This document shows positions 11,079 through 22,475 of a DNA stretch of 64,000 nucleotides, piece by piece. Numbering within the stretch: position 1 is the stretch's first letter; every line of letters begins with the position of its first letter. Position numbers and translations under genes: made by a program. The stretch is from NCBI GenBank assembly GCA_020746875.1, contig JAGTJL010000020.1, positions 1,302,001 to 1,366,000 on the forward strand. Direction: 5' to 3'. The notes below the pieces were generated by a model. It had not been told where the DNA came from. It did no database searches and saw only the letters and a list, made by a program, of their open reading frames with translations. The stretch is from Rhexocercosporidium sp. MPI-PUGE-AT-0058. Taxonomy: Eukaryota > Ascomycota > Leotiomycetes > Helotiales.

Positions 11079-12154
11079 TTACTGACCAGTATACCCAGCC
11101 TTCCTCATCCACTCCTCGATACTCTTCGCCCTCCCCGGCGAAACCTTATCAGACCATTCCTCCATCTCCCTCTCCCTCTCCCTCTCCAAATCCCGAACAT
11201 TATCCTTCCACAAATTCCACCACGCCCCAAATGTCTGTCTAAAAGTAAAAGCAGTATGATCCCCATCACCAACTCCTGGTGGCATCCTAGTCTCAGGATC
11301 CACATAAGCACTCAACCTCTCAAACCACTCATCGTACGTAATATCTCTAAACATAGCTTCTTTCCCAGTAACATTTTTGAACGCAGTCACCAATTCAGAA
11401 TACATCGTCATCCATGTCGCCCACCCAATCGTCTTCCCAACACACTCCCCGGGATTCTCAAACGCATACCTCGTCCTAACCCCATAATCCTCCACATCCA
11501 CAAATGGAATCGCCCCCTTCCCAATCGGTGCCGCAAACTCAAACACCCCATCATCCCTCTCAACCGGCCTCAACAAACTCGATAACATCTGCGAATAAAC
11601 CCCGCCATACAAAACCGTCCACGGCAAAACCTCTAATGGCTGATTCGTCAACCACCCCGAAAGTCGTCCCGATACCGTCCCATGACTGTTCCGATATTTC
11701 TCTTCATAACCATGGAGTTTCAATCGATCTGGTCCTCCGGACAGAACGAACCATTTTAGTTTACTCTGCACTGCTATTTCGTAGGCGCGGAAGGTCCAGA
11801 AATACTCGTGTGCTTCGCTGAGAGTGAAGGAGTTTAGGTTGAAGTAGCACGCATCTTGGCCAGAGAAGGCGGCGCGGAGACCGCGCTCGGTTTCGTAGTT
11901 TGCTGTGAGGAGGTGGACGTTTGGGAGGGTGGAAAGGGAGGTCGCTGAGGAGGAGTTTATGTCTCGTGTTGGGACTGTGATGGTGAATTTGCCGGATCTG
12001 GAAAGTTCTTGGGTTGGTGAGCTAGGATGAATGGATGGATAGGTGGGTGAGGGATGGGGAAGTACCTGCTTACCGTTGACTATTGGAGATCCTTGAGCGC
12101 CTGTTCCGCCGAATACTACAATGTTTTAATGCTGAGCTTACTGTAGTCTGCCAT
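11079..12154 (-). CDS. NmrA-like NAD(P)-binding protein with an apparent 1-nt frameshift near the start
   Basis: NmrA-like proteins are atypical SDRs with a Rossmann fold; some sense redox state, others reduce substrates. Minus-strand exons are 12074-12154 and 11079-12007 (donor GTAAGC, acceptor CCCAAG). The nucleotide-binding motif VVFGGTGAQG sits in exon 1. Exon 2 continues LSRSGKFTITVPTRD, then AFSGQDACYFNLNSF, LKWFVLSGG, the helix-rich middle and an acidic-basic C-terminus, about 336 residues in all. The ATG at 12152-12154 reads MADYSKLSIK and then a stop, while the Rossmann frame is offset by one base across a run of four A residues (12124-12127 on the plus strand as T). One more base there would give a textbook N-terminus. 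The only intron that would fix it is 26 nt, which is too short to trust. Confidence 0.75.
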
Positions 12155-12669
12155 GTTGTTGAGACTGAAGTGAGATCATGGATGCTCGGTGGTTATCTCA
12201 AGATCTTTGTGTGTTATTTTTGCTGCCGGTTTGACATATGAATAATGACTGTACGCGTTCTGCCGTGGTGGAGATTACTGATCCGGGGAGATGAGTGACG
12301 CCGTCTCATTACCACGGACTGATGAGAATGGAAATAATAAGTGATCATAGACAACCCTAAAAGCATTGAAGACAGGCGAATGCGAGACAGATCATTAATA
12401 CGTCTCGCTTGAAATCTCACAGCTTCAATATAGGGATTAGGGAACAAACAAATATAGCGAAGTATCAAAATCCGGTTTTAGTCCTTCGCACTCGAGTCAA
12501 GCTCGCAGAGATCTAAATGTACAGAGAATAGATAGAAAAAAGTTGTATACAAGAAAGATATCAAAATAGCGCATGACCATCTAGATTCGTCACCGGCGCA
12601 AGCACTCCAATGCTATGTTGCTCGTCGGTTCCGACGTCCTTTCCATGCCTCATGAAATAAGCTGGGCAT
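12155..12669. other. Intergenic: NmrA-like promoter side and LPMO 3' region
   Basis: 515 bp between two minus-strand genes. No coding or RNA feature recognised. Confidence 0.5.
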
Positions 12670-14340
12670 TTAGAAACCAGCATGCTTAAAGAAAGCGCCA
12701 CTTCCAGTAGGGGATGCAACGCCAGCAGAGGTTGTACCTGTTGGCCTAGCTTGACCATGACCGTGTCCATGTCTTCGGCCAGTTGCGTGAGCAGGACCAG
12801 TTCCCTGAGGACGGTGCTGTTGGGAGAAGTGACTTGGATGAGCAGCGCCAGATGCTCGGGAAGCAGTTGGCTTTGAGGACTCTCCGCTCCGAGTGAACTT
12901 GTCCATTTCACGGGCAGCGAGGTCGCGAGCGTGGCGGCGGGCGACGCTGGCTTCGGTATAGGTCTTTCCCGTGTACTTTTTGTAGAAAGATGAGATCCAG
13001 GAGAGGAGGTCACCGAGAGTTGTGCCTTCTGGTGCAGATGTGGAGGTTGAGGATCCTGAGGTTGCTGGGGTGGAGCCAGATGAATTGTCTGAGCCTGAAC
13101 CGGATGAGCCCGAGCCTGATGAATCTGAGCCGGAGGAACCTGAGCTGGTTTGAAGGGGTGTAGATGGGTAAGTCTCGATTGAAGATGGGAGGCTGGTTGG
13201 GATGGTGACCGAATCTGCGGAAGTCGTGAAAAGGGAAGTGCTCTCGCCGACGTTGACTGCTGCTGGGAGAGAGGAGGTATTGGGCAGGACGGCTACAGAT
13301 GTTGTTTTGGCCTTGCATGCAGACTTCCTTGTCTTCGCGCTGCTCACAGCAGCGGTGGTGCTATTGGAGTATGGTGCTGCTGTAGGCACTGAACTGGCTA
13401 GAGTAGATGTGACGCCTGCATTTGTGCTTGAGGCCATCAAAGATGATGCGACTCCAGTGGTAGATACGGCTCCTTGGGATGCCGAGACGGCTCCAGAGTA
13501 CAAAGCTGGGCCGGGAACAACGTATGAAGCGATAGTGGCATAGATATCGACGAGGATCCCTGGGTCAGTTGCTGTGTAAAGTGCGGTTCCGAGAGTACCA
13601 GTTGGTGAGTCAGTTCCAGATCCAGTGACCTCTAGGTTAAAGCATTGGGGATAGTTTTGAGCTCCGTTGGCTTGTTCGGCGGCATGAAGAGCGATGATTT
13701 CGTGACGGAGGACATAGTTTCCTGGGCTAATAGTCGATGGGATGGTGACAGTCCAAGAGTTGTTGTTGGCGATGAGGGTATCTGATGCCCAATTACCAGG
13801 AAGGGTAGTATCGTCGTTCAGTCCAACTCCATCAATCTTGAAAAATTTGAGTTTGGTCTTGTCGACAGTCTTGCAGTCGCCACCGCAGTCGGCCAAATAG
13901 TCCAGTACTGGACCGTGATGAGACAAGGGCCACTATGTGTTTTGTGATTTAGTACAATGAGCCATATGAGTTCGTGAGCCCGATATTACTTACAGCTGTC
14001 CATTGAATCTCGACAGTTCCACCAGCTTTGACAGTGGCGGAGGTCTGAGCATTCGTAGCTCCCTTGTGGCAGATGATATCAGCATCAGCATACGAGTTGA
14101 CGAAACCGATATCAGTATCTTCGGGCGTGGACCAGCCAACAACAACAGGTTGTGTAGCCATGTACTTATAGTTGGGGTTGTATCCAACATAGCTATTAAT
14201 TGTTAGTCGATAGCCAGTATGCACTTGATATCGACTTACTAAACACCGTCGGCGACAATTCCTGTGGCGAATCCATGTGCAGAAACCTTTGAAGCAAGAG
14301 CGAGGAAGCCAGCAAGGGCAGAAATCTTAGAGAAGGACAT
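12670..14340 (-). CDS. AA9 lytic polysaccharide monooxygenase with long C-terminal extension
   Basis: This is a secreted copper enzyme of the AA9 family that oxidatively cleaves cellulose or related glucans. Minus-strand exons are 14240-14340, 13994-14192 and 12670-13932, in phase, giving 520 residues. Residues 1-21 are a signal peptide ending VSA, and cleavage exposes His22, the N-terminal copper ligand. The second brace histidine is in SHHGPV (His105/106); Tyr194 in QNYPQC is the axial tyrosine, with His177 and Gln192 near the active site as in the family. The catalytic domain ends near residue 230. The other 290 residues are Ser/Thr/Gly-rich and probably O-glycosylated, then a conserved-looking block ([18 protein letters not shown] with RRHARDLA) and a His-rich tail. 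There is no CBM1. A TATA-like element lies about 200 bp upstream. Confidence 0.93.
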
Positions 14341-16301
14341 GGTGAAGTGAAGTCTGGATCTTTGCTCAGCGTTGTGATCGTGGTACGCTCAGAGAGGTAA
14401 AGGATATCAGCTAGCTTCAATCTATGAAAAAGATATCGTGGATAGAGAAAAAGAATGGAGGCCGCGAAAGGCTATAAAGAACGTGATAATTCAAAATGAA
14501 TGTGACGGAGAGAGACTTTGGACGGCATAGCGATCTTTGAATATATATACTATCAGGCAACATGAGGAGACCGCCACTGGGCGGTGTTAGTCTCCACATC
14601 GATCTCCGATGTCGAGATCCACCAACAACTCTTGACTTTGATATTTCTGGGTCCTGTGAGACTTTTGAGCCTTCGATTGGGCTACGAAAGAAGCAGTTGC
14701 GTGGAGGCGTCTGAAGTTAAATGATTTTCAGTCCTTCCCGGCGCTAAGCTGCAGGAAGATGAGGTACAGATGCTTGTTCTCGATGATCTGAATGTCCACA
14801 TTCTTACATGTAGATGAAAAAGAGAAGCTGGCCCCGTGGATACAGGATGAAAACGGAGACTAGAAAACCGACCTTACTCCCTTCTAAAACACGCGATTTC
14901 CACCATCATAAACTCTCAGAATGTAATCACAAGTGAATGAAATAAAATAAAGCGAAGCGAAACCGAGAGGTGACTAGAGGAAACATGCCGTTCTTCAATG
15001 TCCCAACTATGAGATCTAGCTATACGATTTGAGATCTACATTACTTGGTACTATACAATCGTTTCCTTTCCTGACGTCTGCACCAGTGCCGGTTCTCTAA
15101 GCTCGACGCGTGAATACAAGCAGCTTCCCGTTTCTACAAAGTTTGAACGGGGAGGAATTAATATATCTGCGTACTTGGTCCACAGTAGCGATGTTTCGGA
15201 ACAAGATAAGCGAGCCCCCCACCCCTGAGCTTTGGCAGGTGGAGATTGTCCATGGGTGTTTTCCATCTGATGTCTCCACCAAACATGATCGTTTGAAACA
15301 GAATAGTGACATATTCTGGCACTTAGGAGAGTCATCCTTGCCTGTCATGTGTGACATGAACGAATCCTTCGGGATCAAAGCGCTGGGGGGGGGGGAGCTG
15401 CGGATATTAAGCACCTTTCTCCATATCTTCATCGATAGCGAGACATTTTGTCAACCTAGGCGGCGAATCAAGCTTTTGCGATGTTGAAGGAAGATTTGGC
15501 CTTAAATTAACAGTGGGTAACGGTAGGGGGGTTCTGCGCGATGAAGCTGTGAAGCTGTGAAACTGAAGAGAGGGGACGAAAGCTTAATTGCAGCTCGCTT
15601 AACTTTTGCATTTACAATAAAACGCCTAGCCCGGAAAGGGGAAGCACATACCAAACCCTAGGTGAGCCCCTTTCCTCGTCATCCTTTTTCTTTTCAAAAT
15701 CGAGCAGCTGAATACCAAGAATCGCTTGGCTTTCAAAACACTAGGTCTTCGACGACTTCTAAAAGATTTCCGTTCATTCTTTCCATTAAAATTTGCGGAA
15801 CGGCGGCGGCAACGACTTCCATTGATTGTACTGCACAGGAAATCAGAACCTGGGCTCGAGCTTAAGTCCATGGATGAGCCCTGAGAAATGATCGTTGTTG
15901 TCAATATCAATTCCAACCCAAACAAGTATTCATTACTATATGCTACCACAGTTACTACAGTAGTCCGCGTTGAGGTTGTCAAAATGCAGACTTGGTGGTA
16001 TCTTATTAGAATCCGAATACGAGGGGTAGACTTGAAGCGGCGGAGGGCCCAGTCCCCAGACTATGTAACACGAATACGAAAACGTCTATCGGAACGGCAT
16101 GGTAAACATCACAACCCTACTCGACCTTCACCGATAAATCAGTATATCACCTCGGCAGAATCGTGGAGTTCAAACTCAGATTCTCTTGGCTATAGTTCTA
16201 GCCCTACCACCGAAGTATAAAGCAATGTTCTGTTCCTTTTGTCAACTTCTTTCAAGCATCAAGTTACCCTTTTCTACCTGCGATCTTCCTTCCACACCAA
16301 T
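14341..16301. other. Divergent intergenic region between LPMO and SDR
   Basis: Nearly 2 kb with the LPMO promoter on the left and the SDR promoter on the right. It contains an 11-G homopolymer at 15385-15395. A 110-codon frame at 15888-16220 is not convincing. No RNA gene seen. Confidence 0.5.
14541..14549 (-). promoter_or_regulatory. TATA-like element of the LPMO gene
   Basis: An alternating AT run (ATATATATA) about 200 bp upstream of the LPMO ATG is a reasonable core promoter candidate for a secreted, probably inducible enzyme. Position and composition are the only evidence. Confidence 0.35.
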
Positions 16302-17223
16302 ATGTCAAGCGAGACCAAAAAGGTTCTAATAACAGGAGGCGCTGGAGGTCTCGGGTATATTTCTCCTCTCACCTCTCGCAAATACTGTGCTACAAGACAA
16401 GATTCACTAAAATCACCTGCACAGAAAAGCCATAGCAGAAGCCTTCCTCAAAGCCTCCTACACCGTAACGATCCTCGATAGAAACGCTACTCTCCTCGCA
16501 ACCGCCATCAGCGAACTATCATCCCAAGGATCCGTCCACGGCATCGAGTGCGACATCACCTCCCAAACAGCCGTCACAGAAGCCATCGCCGAATCGGTAA
16601 AATTCTTCGGTGAGCTCGATATCGTGATCAACAATGCCGGCATCATGGATAGACTCGACCCCGTCGGAGACGTAGACATGGATCTCTTCCAAAAAGTTTT
16701 GAACATCAATCTCGTGGCCCCGGCTATCGTGAGTAAAGCCGCGATCAAGCATTGGGAAACGAGAAGCAAGGGGCCAGCCGGTGGTGTGATCTTGAATATC
16801 GGGTCTGCTGCTGGCGCTCGAGGATTCGTAGCAGGTATGTTTAATTTGGACTATTGGACCTAGTCATTCTGCTCTTGGGTAGCGGTAATAGTATACTGAC
16901 AGTATCACGATCTAGGAGCAGCATACACGTCCTCTAAGCACGGTTTGATTGGCCTGACTAAGAACACAGCGGCGTATTATCGCCACAAGGGCATCAAATG
17001 CAACATTATCCTACCTGGGGGGATGCAGACTAATATTTCCGACTCTTTTTCCACCGGTATTCACCAGCAAGGATTGGAGTTATATCAGAAAGCTAGTGCG
17101 ACTGGCATGGAAATGCTCGATATAGGGAAGGTTGCAAGGACGTGTGTGTTTTTGTGTGGTGAAGATGCCGAGTTGGTGAATGGAGTTTGTATTGCTGTTG
17201 ATGTTGGGTGGAGTGCTCATTAG
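16302..17223 (+). CDS. Classical short-chain dehydrogenase/reductase, 256 aa
   Basis: This is an NAD(P)(H)-dependent oxidoreductase of the classical SDR family; the substrate cannot be read from sequence. Exons are 16302-16354, 16425-16834 and 16916-17223, in phase, 256 residues, normal for the family. The cofactor motif TGGAGGLG is split by intron 1 right after GLG. NNAG follows in IVINNAGIMDRL, the catalytic serine is in NIGSAAGARG, and the YxxxK pair is in AYTSSKHGLIGLTKN, right after intron 2. LPGGMQTNI is the usual region after the active site. There is no targeting signal. The ATG at 16302 was chosen because the Rossmann strand begins seven residues later. An upstream in-frame ATG at 16239 would add 21 residues without a clear role. 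Confidence 0.92.
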
Positions 17224-19184
17224 CGGGGGGGCAAAGCTTTGAAAGTTCGGAAATTTTGGACCGTCTTTCTTGGTCGTAAATTAAACCCAGTGGTAATTTG
17301 AAGTTTGCTGTTATAGAGTGCTCGTTTTCATTTCTTAGTGTTCGAGAGGTGCTGGTCGATCTAGAGTTTTGACCTTAGATCACAGGGCCTAAAGTCGAAT
17401 AAGCTTCAATATAGAATTTATCTTCCCCCAATCGAACAGAAGTGCATTTGTCTCAAAATGGGAGATAATGTTGCAGATTTCTCAATCAAATTTTATTTTA
17501 TCAAGTGTCTCAGAAAACGTTTCCTAAAACCTCCAAGCCGTCCCTCATCCCAAGAATTCCCACCTTTCTCCTCATTTCATCCCTCTAGTCCCATATATCC
17601 ATTTCCAACCGAGCACAGTAGTAGACGCCTTGAACATGCCGAACGGTGTGCAGCATGTAACAACAGCAGGTATTCGCTTCGGGCCTATTGACAAATTAGC
17701 AAGTGTCGGGATAAATACGAGACGAAAGGATGGTTACTAACAAGGTCTGACTGTGTTTGACCAGAATTCTGCCCTTGAATCTGGTCCTAGCCTGAACTCA
17801 TCCCACTTGGATCAGCTTCGAGGAATCCGCATTTGAGAACGATCTTGTCACCCACGACTCGGTGAAGAGAAAGATGAAGCTCATCTCTGAGATTTGCTCT
17901 GACCTTGAGATTGAGTTTGACCTTGTGATTAACCTCGACCTGATTTTGGACACGGAGGCAGCTAGAGAAATCAGACGTCGTGGCTGTAGTGCCATTGTTC
18001 CATATGTCCCTCCCCTGGTTGCCTCGTCGCAGGAACGCTTCTGTTCTCGGCTGTGGATAGTCAGTCACAGGTCAAAGTCATTGCCACATAAAGATTTGGG
18101 CTGGGTATGATTGAAGAAGGGAAGAAGACAGGCAGGGACCCACAAAAACCAAACACTATGTAAGCAAAGGGTCATTGAAGCAGTCAAAGGAGGCAGGCTC
18201 AGAGCCTCTGTAACCATCCCCTGACCACCCCTCACCTTATTGGCATTATTGATCAATGCCCATCAGTCCATGGGACCGGGAGACAACGAACGATTTGCGC
18301 AGGTAACCGACGATAGCTGACTTTCAATTTGTATATTAGTCTTTGTGTTATTGAGCGTAAAGAGATTAATGGAAGGAGGCGGAAAGAGGGGATTTACTGA
18401 GAGCTCCGCAGAGCAGAGTACCCCGACGCGTAGATAGACCACCGCGGGTTCTTTGTCGCGTTCGAGCTGTGGAAAGGTCAGTGAGTGTTCATTAAGAGAA
18501 GGGTAAGTTAGAGGCAGGTCAAGAACAATTTATTCGAAACCAAGATCCTGCCGGGAAAGGGGGAATGATGAAGCATTAAATGAAGAAACACCTGAGAAAT
18601 GTGAGGGCGTACCTCTGAGCTGGTGCGAAAAAAGCTCTTGGATGTGATGGTCGTTGTCTGTCTGTTGCGGTGAAGGAGCGAAGAAGGTAGATAGAGAGGA
18701 TTGTGGTCGAGAGAGGCGGCAGAGATGAAAGAGATGGGTGGAGATGTGACTGTGGCCCTCGAGACAAGAAGAAAAGGGATAGGATTTCGAAAGGCTGAAA
18801 GGCACTTGTACAGGCAGAAAGAGGGTAAACAAGCGAAGACGCTAAAAGGCCGCCAGCCGCCTTCGAGGACAGTTGGGGACTGTCTTTGCACAATCGTGTA
18901 GAGGACAACTGAAGAAAGAGAAGCTCGACCGCGATCCGCCTGGATTGGAGAAGAGGAGTCTTGATTTGGAGAGGGATCTATCTACTGACTGACTCGGGTA
19001 TGTATGTCTGTTTGTTTGTATGTCCATGGAGAGGAGAACGAGAAGAACTGGAAAGCAGACCCATCCAACGTGCATAGACCAATAACAAAAAAACACGATG
19101 CTCCTTCACACCAAGCTTCCTGTAAACAATCTGATGCCGACCCCATCAAAACGCCCCGCTAACATGATCTCATTGCATCATCGT
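17224..19184. other. Intergenic, no gene recognised
   Basis: About 2 kb between convergent SDR and repeat-protein genes, unusually long for a convergent pair in this window. Frames at 17458-18110 and 18508-19096 are short, overlapping on both strands and low in protein-like pattern. A non-coding transcript or lineage-specific gene cannot be excluded. Confidence 0.4.
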
Positions 19185-22100
19185 TCAGAAACCTTGTGGT
19201 CCTTTCCCGTCCATGCCTCCTGTCCTGAAGAACTCAGATACCACACCAACTGCATATGAACAAGCTGCCACCCAGGCAGCACCCACCAACAGTCTCTTAC
19301 CTCTTCCCTTGGCCTTGGGTCTTTCCTCCTCGGTTTCATCCTCCCAATTCCGCCTGCCACTGAAGACTGGCTCTTCGCGTCGCATATCGATATTAGACTT
19401 GAATGGGGCCTCGGAGCCACGGGGAAGATCATAGTTGACGAATCCAGTTGGGCTTGCGAAGTCCCCGGTTATGGGAGTGCTTTGCATACCGTCGATCGGG
19501 TTCGTCATTCTTCTTCGTTCCTGGGAGACTGCTTTCTCGTGTGCTTCGGCTGGGGTATCGACCTTGGGCAAGATGGGGGCACCCGATCGAACCTTTCGGA
19601 AGACGAGTACATCACCACTGCCTGCTACAATCTCGTATCCTTGCGATTGAAGAGACTGGAAGTGAGGAAAGAACTTGGATGGGTTAGAAAGACGGAGAAG
19701 AACCTCTGCAGGCGTCAACGAATCTGAAGAGTCTGGGACAATGGAAGTAGTCTCGGCCGTGCTGACAGACTGCATGGTAGGGTCGTACGCAAGAATCTTG
19801 TACAGTGTTGGCTCTGGCGTGTTCGCAAATGAGTCCAGAGTTTGGCCACCAGCCGTGCTCGATTGGGTCTCTGACTCGACATTTGCAGCCTCTGGCACAG
19901 GGACTTGTCGATGCTTGCTATCGATGGTACCATATGCATCTTCGTATATGCCGCGAACTTCACGCACAAGGTCTCTCTCCTTCAGCCTCTTGTCCCTGCG
20001 AGCGTGGCGATCTTTCTTTGAGTTGTCTTGCTTCTGGCCTAGCTCTACCGCCGGAATGACTTGATCTCTTGCACCAGCAACGCCACTATCAGTCTTTTGC
20101 GATGTGATTCGGTCTAGAGAAGTCTCCATTCGAGGAGTTCCAGGGGTTCTCGAGAACGATTCTGGCGGAAGACTAACTAGGGGGTCTGTCCCACTTTCTT
20201 TCCCGTTGGACTTGGAAGTAAGCCCCTCGGTATCAGTTTCCATGGTCGTCCATTTCGCCTCGAACTCCTCTGGAAAGTCTCGAACGAAATTGCCTGTCAT
20301 CTTCTTCTGCTCAGACTCCTCTGGCTTCCAACCCGCTTCAACTTCAGCGATCTTAGCATCAATTCGTCCTCTAGCATGAGCGGCGTGGTTTAGGAGCTCG
20401 CTGTGCTCAATTCGAAGCTCTTCGGCCAGTTTTCGTGACGCATGTACCTTATCGGCAGCGTCAGCTTCATCGACTGAGGGCTTTACATCCTGAAAATGCT
20501 CAAAGTCCTGTTCCAGTTCCCTCCGCTTCGCATTCTTTTGCGATTCAGTCTCTTTTGCTGGGCTCTTGATAATCCCCGATGCTGCTCGAACATCACTCGT
20601 TCGTAAAAGGTCCAAATCCTCGGTGGTTTCGTTCGATATGCCTCGTAATTTCGTATCATCTGAAGGAGTGGAGGCAAACGCCAAAGACGTCACAGTTCTC
20701 CTTCCAGATTTCGTTGGCTTTTCGTAGTTGTTGACTTTCGCATCGTATTCTTCCAAGCCTTCTTGAACTGGGCATTTCTGTGGTGGTGTAATCTCAACAG
20801 CTGCACGTTGCAGGACTGCAGACTTGTGTTCTCCAATAGATTGTAGTAATCGATCAAGTTGGTTGGGAGCTGCATCCGGAGACTTACTCTCACTTTGCCT
20901 ACGCTGTGGGGCAGCCTTGTATTCCCAGAATGCCTTCAAAATAGGATCAAGCGGCTCCTGACTTCTACCACTTTTCAGCATTTCGTCTAAGACTGTGTTC
21001 TCGTATTCTTGTATAGCTTCAAGCACGGGATTCAGCTTTTCTGGATTGAGCCGTCCACCGGTCAACTTTGTAGGGAGATGTTGATAATTGGCTTCATAAT
21101 CCTGAATGGCATTCAGTAAGATCTCCGCCTGCTTCTTTTTCCGCGCTTGCTTATAGAAATCGCAACTCTCATACTCTCGCATCGCTTGCTGGACGGGATC
21201 AAGTTGGTCTGACTTCGCGACGGAGCTCCTCACAACTACTGGCTGCTCAGTTCTTGATTCGTAGTCCTTGATCGCTTTAGTGACTGGATCATGCTGCTCG
21301 GGTTGCTGTTCAGGCTCCTGAGGCTCCTCGCTCCGCCGGCCCTGCCTATAGCCAGCTTTGATATCATACTCGGCAAGTCCATCTTGAACAGGGTTGACGT
21401 TCTTGGTCATCTTGACGTTCGAATCTGGGCACGCTTTTCCATCCGAGATCTTGTTGTCATAGTCCTTGAGCCCATTCTGCACAGGATCAGAGTAGTCAAC
21501 AGCTATTCCAGTGCAGTCGTAAAACCGACGAGATTCGTAATCCACCTTCTCATCGTACGTTTTCAGGCCCTCTTCAACAGGATCCGGATTCTCATTCTGC
21601 TTAACTCCAGCCCTTCGATACCCCTTTAAGCGATCTTTAAGCGACTGGAGGATTTCCGGAGATGCGAGTTCTGTCGTTGAGGTTGGAGGCTCGAATTCTT
21701 GGAAATGTGATCGATAACCCTGGAAAGTCTTCACTGGAATTTGGTCGGTCCGAGTGGGGTTCTGCGACTCCTTGTGAATCCTCCGATTCGTGATGGGGTC
21801 GATTTCATATTCTGGCTCCGCAGTCTTCTCCTCGTGCTGCCGAAAGCGTTTTCTGAATCCTTCTTTCCCATATGTTGTGGAATTTGTGAACCCATGTGAT
21901 GAAGGACTCGAAGTTGCATCCGAATTTGAATCGGGTGCAGACTTATTGGGAACAGAAGTCGTGCTTGTCCACCCATGTCCAAATATACGCGACCTTGCAC
22001 GGATGAAATCATAAAGCGCCTCTCGGTTGTTCATGAAGTTCTCGAGTCTGCTCTTGTCAACACCATCATGTGTCTCTTCACTATTGACCCCTGGCGTCTC

Positions 22101-22475
22101 CTTGGCAGACTTGATATCGTCAACATTAACCCATCGTCCACCCGGTCTCGAATCGTGACCCCGCCATGCGCTGCACATGAATCCCTTCAATCCAGCATGT
22201 CCGTTTATAGGAAAGTGCCGTTCCCATGATAGCTTCCGATTCAATGCTTCAATGTGTCTATGTTTCTCCACACGTCGATATCTGCGTCGGATTTCCTTTT
22301 GGAAAGTCGGATCGAGGTACGATGACCATAGATTTAGTCTGAAGTTTCGGACTTGCTGGTGTGGTCGAGGTCTTCGTGGTAAGCTCCCCGTAGATCGAAG
22401 TAGAGCTGTTGAAGGAGCCAAGGATTGTTGTAATGTGGATGCCGTCAGGGCCGAGGGGATTGTTGATGAAAGCAT
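19185..22475 (-). CDS. Large mitochondrial-type fungal protein with tandem [DN]PV..GL..YD repeats, 1096 aa
   Basis: A single exon from the ATG at 22473-22475. The N-terminus (residues 1-45) is Ser/Leu/Arg-rich without acidic residues and ends near RNFRLNLWSSYLDP, as in a mitochondrial presequence. Residues about 50-115 are basic (KEIRRRYRRVEKHRHIEALN, WERHFPINGHAGLKGFM) and look conserved. Residues about 298-580 hold roughly ten divergent copies of a unit with consensus [DN]PV-x2-[GA][LI]-x2-Y[DE]. A charged, probably coiled region follows. A folded-looking segment (AEVLLRLSNPSKFFPHFQSL then GYEIVAGSGDVLVFRKV) precedes one C-terminal membrane span near residues 1062-1082. I do not recognise a named family. 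Mitochondrial location and membrane anchoring are inferences. Confidence 0.85.
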   Translation of the reverse strand: MLSSTIPSALTASTLQQSLAPSTALLRSTGSLPRRPRPHQQVRNFRLNLWSSYLDPTFQKEIRRRYRRVEKHRHIEALNRKLSWERHFPINGHAGLKGFMCSAWRGHDSRPGGRWVNVDDIKSAKETPGVNSEETHDGVDKSRLENFMNNREALYDFIRARSRIFGHGWTSTTSVPNKSAPDSNSDATSSPSSHGFTNSTTYGKEGFRKRFRQHEEKTAEPEYEIDPITNRRIHKESQNPTRTDQIPVKTFQGYRSHFQEFEPPTSTTELASPEILQSLKDRLKGYRRAGVKQNENPDPVEEGLKTYDEKVDYESRRFYDCTGIAVDYSDPVQNGLKDYDNKISDGKACPDSNVKMTKNVNPVQDGLAEYDIKAGYRQGRRSEEPQEPEQQPEQHDPVTKAIKDYESRTEQPVVVRSSVAKSDQLDPVQQAMREYESCDFYKQARKKKQAEILLNAIQDYEANYQHLPTKLTGGRLNPEKLNPVLEAIQEYENTVLDEMLKSGRSQEPLDPILKAFWEYKAAPQRRQSESKSPDAAPNQLDRLLQSIGEHKSAVLQRAAVEITPPQKCPVQEGLEEYDAKVNNYEKPTKSGRRTVTSLAFASTPSDDTKLRGISNETTEDLDLLRTSDVRAASGIIKSPAKETESQKNAKRRELEQDFEHFQDVKPSVDEADAADKVHASRKLAEELRIEHSELLNHAAHARGRIDAKIAEVEAGWKPEESEQKKMTGNFVRDFPEEFEAKWTTMETDTEGLTSKSNGKESGTDPLVSLPPESFSRTPGTPRMETSLDRITSQKTDSGVAGARDQVIPAVELGQKQDNSKKDRHARRDKRLKERDLVREVRGIYEDAYGTIDSKHRQVPVPEAANVESETQSSTAGGQTLDSFANTPEPTLYKILAYDPTMQSVSTAETTSIVPDSSDSLTPAEVLLRLSNPSKFFPHFQSLQSQGYEIVAGSGDVLVFRKVRSGAPILPKVDTPAEAHEKAVSQERRRMTNPIDGMQSTPITGDFASPTGFVNYDLPRGSEAPFKSNIDMRREEPVFSGRRNWEDETEEERPKAKGRGKRLLVGAAWVAACSYAVGVVSEFFRTGGMDGKGPQGF

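Noticed and set aside
12116..12141. 26-nt GT-AG segment as an intron of the NmrA-like gene
   Set aside because: It is in phase, but shorter than accepted fungal introns and it removes part of the Rossmann strand; a 1-nt deletion explains the data better.
15888..16220. Plus-strand 110-codon frame before the SDR
   Set aside because: Low-complexity and basic, no splice or family support, and it lies in the SDR promoter.
18508..18908. Overlapping minus-strand frames of 100-127 codons
   Set aside because: Three overlapping frames of similar length with Ser/Phe/Leu-rich content point to composition bias from a purine-rich plus strand.
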